From Bdellovibrionales bacterium (lineage in GTDB: Bacteria > Bdellovibrionota > UBA2361 > JAGRAS01), in NCBI GenBank assembly GCA_020434465.1, contig JAGRAS010000052.1:1-8371 (forward strand): DNA of 8,371 nt, read 5' to 3'. The notes below the pieces were generated by a model. The model saw only the letters and a list, made by a program, of their open reading frames with translations. It did no database searches and was not told the origin of the DNA. Below are positions 1 to 4,956 of the stretch, in pieces. How positions within the stretch are numbered: position 1 is the stretch's first letter; each line of letters begins with the position of its first letter. A program made the position numbers and the translations under genes.

Positions 1-552
1 ATTGACGAGTTTTTAAGTGCTCGCAGTATTCAAGAAGGAACTTTTATTCTAAAACCAACTGAGATTGAAATCATGCCAATTGTCGAAGAGACAGTAAAAG
101 AATTTGAGGCAATGGCAAGTACTAGAAAGATAAACCTTCAGCTCGGAGAAATTGATAAACAAGTAAAAGGTAAGGTAGATGAACTTGGACTAAAAAGGGT
201 TTTAACCAATCTTATTAGTAATGCTTTAAAATTTACCCCAAAAGGAGGCGGTGTTTTTGTTTCGGCTAAATCTAAAGCTGGTAATTTACATATAGAAGTT
301 AGAGATACCGGGGAGGGGATGGAGCCCTCAGAAGTTAACAAGATTTTTGAAAGATTTTCTCGGCTGGAAAAACATGGCGCAATTGCTGGATCGGGTATTG
401 GTTTGTTTGTAGTAAAAAATATTGTTAATGCTCATGGAGGCAGTATTCAGGTGACAAGTAAAGTCGGAGAAGGCACAACGTTTGGGATTAGTTTTCCCTC
501 AGATCCACCTATAAATGAGCGTGGAGAGTTAATTTCTTTAGATTTTGCCTAA
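1..552 (+). CDS. Sensor histidine kinase, C-terminal ATPase core (5' end outside window)
   Basis: The frame is open from base 1, so this is the last 183 residues of a longer protein. It is the ATP-binding (HATPase_c) domain of a two-component histidine kinase, which phosphorylates its own histidine and passes the phosphate to a response regulator. Visible motifs, numbered within the fragment, are the N box around 62-77 with N70 and N74 (LTNLISNALKFTP), the G1 box DTGEGM at 102-107, the F box FERF at 116-119, and the G2 box GSGIGL at 130-135. The first 50 residues look like the end of the dimerisation helix and its linker. The phospho-accepting histidine, sensor and any membrane segments are off the left edge. 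The protein ends about 15 residues after the last kinase strand, so no receiver domain follows. The partner regulator is unknown. The receiver protein at 1271-2035 is on the other strand and is not an obvious cognate. Confidence 0.93.
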   Translation: MDEFLSARSIQEGTFILKPTEIEIMPIVEETVKEFEAMASTRKINLQLGEIDKQVKGKVDELGLKRVLTNLISNALKFTPKGGGVFVSAKSKAGNLHIEVRDTGEGMEPSEVNKIFERFSRLEKHGAIAGSGIGLFVVKNIVNAHGGSIQVTSKVGEGTTFGISFPSDPPINERGELISLDFA

Positions 553-612
553 GTTAAGACTTGCTTGCTTTTTTAATTCTTAATAGATTTGTGGGGCTTA
601 CGGGAGATAATT

Positions 613-1056
613 ATGCCAAAAAAAATTATTAAAACTCTTTTACTAGGTTTAATTTTAATTTCTGTGCCAGTCTTTACTGCTTGTGCGCCAAGGGGAGAAA
701 GTAAAACTCTTGAGCAAGTTTTAAAGTCTTCACAAGAGCGTTTTTCAAAAGCTAATCAGAGAGCAGGAACAGTAGTGGTAGCTGATGTTCTTAGCCAAAC
801 AAAAGATCACCTAGAAACATTATTGTCTCAACAAGTTAATGGCCAAGATAAGCTAATGTATGAAACTGCAAACTTGCTTGCGAAGTTAACAGAAAATGCA
901 GGGTACACTTCACGTCCAGCTATGACTGAGTTGGTAAGTCAGTATCGTGAATTAGGTCATATAGGCAATGCTGGGCAAAATGAAGTCACACTTTTAGTTT
1001 CAAGAACATATTCTATCCTTGCTTCGGAATTAGAAACTACAAAATTTAAGCTTTGA
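613..1056 (+). CDS. Small predicted outer-membrane lipoprotein, family unknown
   Basis: This 147-residue protein has a lipoprotein signal: basic MPKK, a hydrophobic core at about 5-20, and a lipobox-like FTAC with C24 as the predicted lipidated residue. Residue +2 after the cysteine is Ala, not Asp, so by the usual Lol rule it would go to the outer membrane. The mature part (25-147) is polar, probably mostly helical and without recognisable catalytic motifs. I chose the ATG at 613 because GGGAG (602-606) sits six bases before it. An in-frame TTG at 589 would add eight residues before the charged n-region and has no better ribosome site. The gene starts 60 bases after the kinase stop on the same strand and could be cotranscribed with it. 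F at -3 is a slightly unusual lipobox residue. The function is not recognised. Confidence 0.8.
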   Translation: MPKKIIKTLLLGLILISVPVFTACAPRGESKTLEQVLKSSQERFSKANQRAGTVVVADVLSQTKDHLETLLSQQVNGQDKLMYETANLLAKLTENAGYTSRPAMTELVSQYRELGHIGNAGQNEVTLLVSRTYSILASELETTKFKL

Positions 1057-1270
1057 GAATTTATTAAAAGCAATACTAAGTTAGGGATGTCTGGACTCAA
1101 GTTTACGTATGTTAATTTTTTATGGTCGTGAACTAGATCTTAGTCTCGAACTTTGCCTTTGCCCTTACCCTAAATTTCAATGATTAAGGCTAAGACAATC
1201 AATAAAATATACTAATTTTCAATTATGATATAAAAAAAATTTGTGTTGGATCTTGTATTAATATCGACAA

Positions 1271-2035
1271 CTAAGCTGAAGCCTGCTCTTCACCTTCACC
1301 TTCTTCTTCCTTACCAGCTTTGTTTTTTAATCTACGTCTTAATCTTCCGAGTCTGGTTGCAGGACCTTTACTTCTTTCAATGCAGAATTGCTCTAGTGCA
1401 TCAACAAGCCCATCTATCCCGCCTTTAGCAAAAGTTTGTGCTAAGCCAGCAGCAGTTCTAAAACGAGATACTGCCATTGGAATTTCTCGCTTAGCAGTTT
1501 CAAACTGTTGAGCTTGTCTCATGATAGTGGCACATTTATCTAAGCTGTGCATCATGATACCAACCAATGCTTCATTTCTATCTTTAGCATTTAATACAGC
1601 ATCAGCAATTGGCTCGCCCTTAGAAGCCATGACAATCGATGCCTCTAGGGAGTCCGTTGTAAAAGGCTTGCAAAGATAACCACGAGCACCTTTAATTAAT
1701 AAATCAAACACATCATCAACGTTAGGTTCAAATGATGATGGAATGCAAATTACATTACTATCGAATTCTAAAACTTTTTGCAAAAACTCATTTGGCGGCA
1801 TGTTACTTTTTTTTGCGTCAAAAATTACATGCGTAAACTTTCTTTGTTCAAATTTTTCAAGTGCAGATGCATGGTTAGGAGCATCACTGACACCACCGTA
1901 GCCCAGATCACGCAAAGCGTTTCTTAAGGCACTTCTTTGCATTGCATCTTGCTCAATAACAATTACTTGAGCACGATTTCTCTCTGCCTGAGTCATTGTC
2001 AGGCCAGTTGCTTTACTATCATCTCCCAGAGCCAT
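1271..2035 (-). CDS. Receiver-domain (CheY-like) protein with uncharacterised C-terminal half
   Basis: This is a 254-residue protein. Residues 23-140 read as a response-regulator receiver domain: a hydrophobic beta strand ending in E28-Q29-D30 (acidic pocket), D73 at the end of the HVIFD strand as probable phospho-acceptor, S100/S101 in the switch position, and K123-P124 as the conserved Lys-Pro. The second acidic residue of the usual DD pair appears to be Gln, so metal binding may be weakened. Residues 150-228 are helical and match no DNA-binding, GGDEF, EAL or HD output domain I know. The tail is a basic patch (RLRRRLKNK, 231-239) followed by a Glu/Gly-rich stretch. The first 20 residues are polar and may be a disordered extension. 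The ATG at 2035 is preceded by a weak GGGA about 11 bases away. The next Met (M14) has no better site, so the start is uncertain. The gene converges with the lipoprotein gene. Confidence 0.82.
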   Translation of the reverse strand: MALGDDSKATGLTMTQAERNRAQVIVIEQDAMQRSALRNALRDLGYGGVSDAPNHASALEKFEQRKFTHVIFDAKKSNMPPNEFLQKVLEFDSNVICIPSSFEPNVDDVFDLLIKGARGYLCKPFTTDSLEASIVMASKGEPIADAVLNAKDRNEALVGIMMHSLDKCATIMRQAQQFETAKREIPMAVSRFRTAAGLAQTFAKGGIDGLVDALEQFCIERSKGPATRLGRLRRRLKNKAGKEEEGEGEEQASA

Positions 2036-2180
2036 TAGTTCTTATTCCCGATTTTATTCTTACTAGGTAGATATCGGTTACTTCTTCTTATAGCTTAATT
2101 TTAACAGAGGTTTTTTTTCATTAAGAAAGAATTTTTCTTCATTTTCTACCAATAATGAGGAATTTTTGGCTAAAACAAAG

Positions 2181-2774
2181 TTATTTTAAGTTGTTGAACC
2201 TACTGATAAAATCTAGTCTCTCTTTGAAATTTTCCTGTTTATTCAAAACTTTGGATAATTTATTTAGTATATCTAAGCAATTATAGTCTAAGTCTTCTTC
2301 TAAAGCTCTACAAGCAAAAATATCTGCTTCTATTTCTCTATATAAACCTTGGTCATAAAACTTAGGTTCTACTTCATTTATCAGGCTTAAAGGAGCCTTT
2401 CTTTGATTATGCAAACTCAAGTGTCCAATCTCATGCAATAATGCGAAGGCAAGAAGATCCTCACTTTTTAATTTATCAAAAAGACTTTCAGCAATGAAAA
2501 TATTATCTTCTTTGACTGCAAATGCGTTAGGTTCCTTTAAAGAAATTATTTGTATCTGTGGAACAAAACCAAAATAAGATTTTAAATCATCGCCAGCGAC
2601 TTTGTGCAGCAGTTGAAGAGCTTTTTTCTTAAGACAAAGTCTGTGTGAGCCAAGGTCGCAGTAATTTTGCTGGGTAGAAACTACAGTAGTATCTTCAGCA
2701 AGTATTGGTTGTGTTGCCAATAGACAGAAACAAAATACTAAGAGATGAGCAACTCGCAAAAAACCCCCTAACAA
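2181..2774 (-). CDS. Secreted minimal M48-type zinc metallopeptidase
   Basis: This 197-residue protein has a Sec signal peptide (hydrophobic 8-25, likely cut after LA at 25-26, before EDT), so it should act in the periplasm or outside the cell. The zinc site is HEIGH at 114-118 (two His ligands and the catalytic Glu) plus E147 within REIEAD at 146-151, which is the ExxxD third-ligand arrangement of M48 peptidases (Ste24/HtpX/BepA/LoiP relatives). There are no membrane helices after the signal and no TPR repeats, so it is much shorter than BepA or HtpX and closer to the bare catalytic core. The mature part has four cysteines (C39, C47, C155, C166) that could form disulfides. No ATG is available. 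The TTG at 2774 follows an in-frame stop closely and has AGG just upstream. A second TTG at 2759 after GGGGG is an alternative that leaves the signal intact. A likely role is envelope protein quality control, but the substrate is unknown. Confidence 0.85.
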   Translation of the reverse strand: MLGGFLRVAHLLVFCFCLLATQPILAEDTTVVSTQQNYCDLGSHRLCLKKKALQLLHKVAGDDLKSYFGFVPQIQIISLKEPNAFAVKEDNIFIAESLFDKLKSEDLLAFALLHEIGHLSLHNQRKAPLSLINEVEPKFYDQGLYREIEADIFACRALEEDLDYNCLDILNKLSKVLNKQENFKERLDFISRFNNLK

Positions 2775-2800
2775 AACCTGAATAAAAACCTAAAAGAGAG

Positions 2801-2829
2801 CTTCTAAATATTTAGAAACTATTTGTTAA
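2801..2829 (-). promoter_or_regulatory. Candidate sigma-70-type promoter of the M48 peptidase gene
   Basis: Read on the minus strand, TTAACA (2829-2824, five of six matches to TTGACA) is followed after 17 bases by TAGAAG (2806-2801, four of six matches to TATAAT). Transcription would start near 2794, about 20 bases before the TTG start at 2774. The -10 element and much of the spacer lie inside a perfect palindrome. The region is AT-rich, so chance matches are likely. Confidence 0.35.
2802..2817. repeat. Perfect 16-bp palindrome, candidate operator
   Basis: TTCTAAATATTTAGAA reads the same on both strands with no mismatch. It lies 28 bases before the M48 peptidase start and covers the candidate -10 box. 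That is where a repressor dimer would typically bind, but no regulator is identified. Confidence 0.45.
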
Positions 2830-2864
2830 AAAAAGGTTCGCTCAGAAAAATACTGTTATAGAAG

Positions 2865-2870
2865 TATAAT
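2865..2870 (+). promoter_or_regulatory. Consensus -10 box of a divergent plus-strand transcript
   Basis: A perfect TATAAT predicts a transcription start near 2877. No good -35 is seen at 16-18 bases upstream (TCAGAA at 2842-2847 is poor), and there is no TG extension. Immediately downstream is a foldable leader containing AAGGAG, which supports real transcription from here. Confidence 0.35.
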
Positions 2871-2876
2871 CGGCAA

Positions 2877-2982
2877 CATTTGTAAGGAGCTGAATTTAAT
2901 TGCACAAATTAAAACATAAGGCTTTGTGCTATAGAATATTTGTTCTAGAGCAAGGAAGCTCTTTTGTTTTTGTACTCTTACA
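2877..2982 (+). ncRNA. Candidate structured RNA or leader upstream of the cyclo-ligase gene
   Basis: Starting about seven bases after a TATAAT box, this stretch can close on itself. TGTAAGGAG (2881-2889) pairs with CTCTTACA (2975-2982 region) with one bulged G. Inside are three hairpins: TTTAATT/AATTAAA (2895-2901 with 2907-2913), TAGAA/TTCTA (about 2931-2946), and AGAGC/GCTCT (2947-2951 with 2958-2962). The last is followed by a T-rich run to 2971 that resembles a weak intrinsic terminator. In many proteobacteria the gene for 6S RNA lies just upstream of the cyclo-ligase gene, but I could not build the 6S fold (long rod with a central bubble) from this sequence. The region could equally be the leader of a small ORF. 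Confidence 0.25.
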
Positions 2983-2992
2983 GTGCTGGTGA
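2900..2992 (+). CDS. Possible 30-residue small protein with TTG start
   Basis: An in-frame stop directly precedes a TTG that opens 30 codons ending in TGA. The peptide begins MHKLKHKALCYR (strongly basic) and ends with a hydrophobic run SSFVFVLLQCW, a pattern seen in small membrane-associated peptides. A strong AAGGAG at 2884-2889 lies 10 bases before the TTG, which is slightly long but usable, and a TATAAT box sits upstream. The same AAGGAG can pair with the end of this ORF, so translation might be self-occluding. The length is within chance expectation. This is a candidate only. Confidence 0.2.
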   Translation: MHKLKHKALCYRIFVLEQGSSFVFVLLQCW

Positions 2993-3043
2993 CTTAGTAA
3001 CTATCAATGTAGGCTTAGACTTTTAAGGACTTAGTAGGACTTA
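2991..3043 (+). repeat. Cluster of three GACTTA direct repeats
   Basis: GACTTAGTA occurs at 2991-2999 and 3028-3036, and a further GGACTTA follows at 3037-3043. The last two copies are 10 bases apart, about one helical turn. A related GGCTTAGAC lies between. This could be a binding-site cluster for the cyclo-ligase gene or chance in AT-rich DNA. Confidence 0.25.
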
Positions 3044-3102
3044 ATTTATTGGAAAATAAGCCAAATATTAAGAGTTGAAACCAACATTATACTGATAAAA
3101 CG

Positions 3103-3123
3103 CTCGATAAGGTTTTTATCAGA
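3103..3123 (+). promoter_or_regulatory. Hairpin in the 5' leader of the cyclo-ligase gene
   Basis: CTC-GATAA pairs with TTATC-a-GAG around a GGTTT loop: eight base pairs with one bulged A. It ends 25 bases before the ATG at 3149. It has no following T run on the plus strand, so it is not a terminator. It could affect message stability or translation. The nearest -10-like sequence, TATACT at 3088-3093, has no clear -35. Confidence 0.25.
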
Positions 3124-3148
3124 GAATTTAGCGAAACGGAAAAAATTT

Positions 3149-3793
3149 ATGATGAGTAAAAAGGCTCGTGCAAATTTGCAACGAGACATGGATAAGGTAT
3201 TAGCTAATCTAGATGCTCGCTGGCTCAATGCGGCAAGTAGTGAAGTGGTAGAGAATCTCAACCAGTTATTAGACTCTATTTCATTTTCAGATGTAGATAA
3301 TATTTTAGCTTGGATATCACATTTTCCTGGAGAAGTTGATTTGACGAGCTTAATTGAAGACCAGCTCAGCAAGCGCCAAGTTTTCTTACCTCGTGTCATT
3401 GGCCGTGGGGAAATGGAATTTGTTAAAATTGACTACGGCTGGCAGGAAACTTTTGAACAAGGCTTTAAGAATATACCTGGCCCTCCAGCAGCAACTAGTA
3501 GATCAGATCTTTTTAACGAAGAAATGGCAAGTAAGTCTTTAATAATAATCCCAGGACTTGCATTTGATCCCTTTGGAAATTGGATTGGTAGATCTTTTGG
3601 TTATTACAATAAGTTTTTAGTAAATAATGATATGAGAAAAGCTATTAAAGTAGGAGTGTGTTGGTCTATGCAGATTATAGAACAAGCTCCTCCTGATCCT
3701 TTTGATGTCTATCTCGATTTTCTTTGTACAGAAGAGCAGTGTATTTCTACTGATCTGAGCCATAGTACATCTGAACTTTTCCCAGTAGAGTAA
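3149..3793 (+). CDS. fau: 5-formyltetrahydrofolate cyclo-ligase (5,10-methenyl-THF synthetase)
   Basis: The enzyme uses ATP to convert 5-formyl-THF to 5,10-methenyl-THF, returning stored folate to one-carbon metabolism in the cytoplasm. The 214 residues match the usual family length. The N-terminal SKKARANLQRDM carries the basic residues expected near ATP. FLPRVIGRGEMEF (79-91) is the family's substrate-side strand. The signature loop is at 134-157 (IPGLAFDPFGNWIGRSFGYY followed by NKFL). The C-terminal APPDPFDVYLDFLCTEE (180-196) matches the usual P..xHD..LD.i.Te block. The signature loop departs from consensus: the usual R before LG is W145, the middle Gly of the GxGGGYYDR run is replaced (S149/F150), and YYDR is Y152-Y153-N154-K155. 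Activity is therefore likely but not certain. ATG codons at 3149 and 3152 are adjacent; the only ribosome site is a weak GGA at 3138-3140, so either could be used. The ymdB-like gene follows after 80 bases. Confidence 0.88.
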   Translation: MMSKKARANLQRDMDKVLANLDARWLNAASSEVVENLNQLLDSISFSDVDNILAWISHFPGEVDLTSLIEDQLSKRQVFLPRVIGRGEMEFVKIDYGWQETFEQGFKNIPGPPAATSRSDLFNEEMASKSLIIIPGLAFDPFGNWIGRSFGYYNKFLVNNDMRKAIKVGVCWSMQIIEQAPPDPFDVYLDFLCTEEQCISTDLSHSTSELFPVE

Positions 3794-3837
3794 TTATTTT
3801 AAGCTTACAACAGGCAATTTAAAATCCAAGGTCAATT

Positions 3838-3867
3838 TTAGACTTTTACTTTAACCCGAGCTATAAT
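3838..3867 (+). promoter_or_regulatory. Promoter with perfect TATAAT placing the start on the ymdB ATG
   Basis: TATAAT at 3862-3867 occupies positions -12 to -7 relative to the A of the ATG at 3874. A weak -35-like TTAGAC lies at 3838-3843 with an 18-base spacer. If used, it gives a leaderless message. There is no ribosome binding site between the box and the ATG. Confidence 0.5.
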
Positions 3868-3873
3868 TGTGGG

Positions 3874-4674
3874 ATGGTTGAGAAAATAAGAATCCTGGCA
3901 CTAGGTGATATTGTTTCAAAACAAGGACGAAGTTTTGTTGCTGCAAAACTTAAAGAAATCCGTGAAAACAAGCAGGTAGATTTTGTAATAGCAAATTCAG
4001 AAAACGCCTCTTCAGGCAATGGAATTACTCCAGCTATTGCGCATGAATTGTTTGAATCAGGCGTAGATTTTATTACCTTGGGTGATCATGTTTGGAGACA
4101 TAAAGAAGTTCGCAACTTTCTTGATAACGAAGCAAGTCGATGTATTCGCCCAGCAAACTTTCCGGTTGGCGTTCCTGGTAGAGGTTGGTCAAAAGTCGAA
4201 ATAAAAGGAGTGAATGTAGGTGTTATTAATTTAATTGGCAGGGTTTTTTTTAATACAGCTTTAGATTGCCCTTTTCAGGCAGTAGATAGAATTATCAAAG
4301 AAAATTTAAATGATTGTCAGATAATAATTTGTGACTTCCATGCCGAAGCAACCGCAGAAAAAATAGCGCTTGCAATCTACTTAAAAGATAGGGCTTCATT
4401 CGTGTTTGGCACACATACACATGTGCAAACTGCTGATGAAAAAATAATTGATAAGACAGCCTACATAACTGATTTAGGAATGTGTGGACCAGCAGAAGGA
4501 GTAATCGGAATGGACTATGAAGCCTCGATTACGAGAATAAGAATGGGATTACCCTCTGCCTATAAAGCTGCAAAAGGTAAGGTACAAATTAATGGAGCAG
4601 TTGTTGAAATTAATGCAAGAACTGGCCAGGCATTGAAAATTGAAAGAATCCAAATAGAATCTAAAGATATATAA
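3874..4674 (+). CDS. ymdB: YmdB-family metallophosphoesterase (TIGR00282 type), 2',3'-cAMP phosphodiesterase-like
   Basis: The 266 residues match Bacillus subtilis YmdB in length and motif order. YmdB is a cytoplasmic dinuclear-metal phosphodiesterase that hydrolyses 2',3'-cyclic AMP and influences biofilm and motility choices. Expected metal and catalytic residues are all present: D12 (LALGDIV), E43-N44 (NSENASSGNG), D71-H72 (TLGDHVW), H156 (DFHAEAT), and H181/H183 (GTHTHVQTAD), followed by DLGMCGPAEGVIGMD (200-214). D71 stands where B. subtilis has Asn (GNHTW); I recall the GDH form from other family members, so it need not mean loss of function. The start lacks any Shine-Dalgarno sequence, and a TATAAT box lies six bases upstream, so translation is probably leaderless. 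In many bacteria ymdB follows rny (RNase Y); here the cyclo-ligase gene precedes it and rny is absent from the window. The next gene lies 282 bases downstream and appears separately controlled. Confidence 0.92.
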   Translation: MVEKIRILALGDIVSKQGRSFVAAKLKEIRENKQVDFVIANSENASSGNGITPAIAHELFESGVDFITLGDHVWRHKEVRNFLDNEASRCIRPANFPVGVPGRGWSKVEIKGVNVGVINLIGRVFFNTALDCPFQAVDRIIKENLNDCQIIICDFHAEATAEKIALAIYLKDRASFVFGTHTHVQTADEKIIDKTAYITDLGMCGPAEGVIGMDYEASITRIRMGLPSAYKAAKGKVQINGAVVEINARTGQALKIERIQIESKDI

Positions 4675-4719
4675 ATTTATTTTTTTAACTGAAAAATAAT
4701 GTTTCAATAAGGGCACTAA

Positions 4720-4732
4720 GCATTTTAAATGC
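4720..4732 (+). repeat. Short palindrome after ymdB
   Basis: GCATTT and AAATGC flank a single T, and GGC (4712-4714) with GCC (4733-4735) could extend the hairpin across an internal ACTAA bulge. No T run follows, so it is not a clear intrinsic terminator, although it is the only GC-containing hairpin downstream of ymdB. The rest of 4675-4842 is AT-rich with no gene I can support. Confidence 0.3.
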
Positions 4733-4842
4733 GCCTGGTTATTTGTAGGTCATTTTTATGCGAGCTATTGATTTTTCTATAAGTATTTCTCTCATATATT
4801 TAGTTGATCATAACTGAAACAGTAAGATTTAATAGTTTTCTT

Positions 4843-4888
4843 TTATCAAAGTTAAAAAAATTGTTTCAATTTCAAACTACTTTGATAA
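4843..4888 (+). repeat. Nested inverted repeat upstream of the large exported-protein gene
   Basis: TTATCAAAGT (4843-4852) and ACTTTGATAA (4879-4888) form a perfect 10-bp inverted repeat. Within it, AAATTG (4858-4863) and CAATTT (4867-4872) form a perfect 6-bp hairpin with a TTT loop. The whole element ends 68 bases before the ATG. The right arm overlaps a TTGATA that could serve as a -35. It may be an operator with two half-sites about 36 bases apart, or an RNA fold if transcription begins further upstream. Confidence 0.5.
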
Positions 4889-4911
4889 TATTGTTTCCTA
4901 GAGTTTTTATG
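4882..4911 (+). promoter_or_regulatory. Candidate promoter of the large exported-protein gene
   Basis: TTGATA (4882-4887, five of six matches to TTGACA) is followed after 18 bases by TTTTAT (4906-4911, four of six). A start near 4918 would give a leader of about 40 bases ending in the GGAG ribosome site. A second weak pair, TTGATC 4804-4809 with TTTAAT 4828-4833, is also possible; such matches are common in AT-rich DNA. Confidence 0.3.
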
Positions 4912-4956
4912 CATTCATCATAAATTTGCTGGCTGAAGTCTTTATTGGAGTTCTAA

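Noticed and set aside
1087..1131. A 14-codon ORF starting ATG right after TTAGGG in the convergent gap.
   Set aside because: Too short; the GGG directly abuts the ATG so it cannot serve as a ribosome site. Consistent with chance.
1243..1511. Two plus-strand frames opposite the receiver-domain gene.
   Set aside because: Shadows of the minus-strand coding sequence; Leu/Phe/Ser-rich translations with no motif.
1..2035. A cognate two-component pair made of the histidine kinase and the receiver-domain protein.
   Set aside because: They are on opposite strands, separated by another gene and a convergent gap, and the receiver protein lacks a known output domain.
2120..2140. AAGAAA/TTTCTT hairpin in the gap between the peptidase and receiver genes as a terminator.
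   Set aside because: The stem is all A-T apart from two pairs and has no T run on the side required for transcription of the peptidase gene.
2877..3060. 6S RNA (ssrS), expected upstream of cyclo-ligase genes.
   Set aside because: I could not find pairing between the ends of an approximately 180-base segment or a central bubble, so the name is not supported; only a generic structured-RNA candidate is listed.
3046..3399. A 117-residue minus-strand frame overlapping the cyclo-ligase gene.
   Set aside because: It lies antisense to a gene with clear family motifs, and its translation shows no domain. Shadow frame.
4758..4817. A 19-codon ORF (MRAIDFSIS...) upstream of the large gene, with AGGT nine bases before it.
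   Set aside because: Very short, weak ribosome site, no promoter or conservation evidence.
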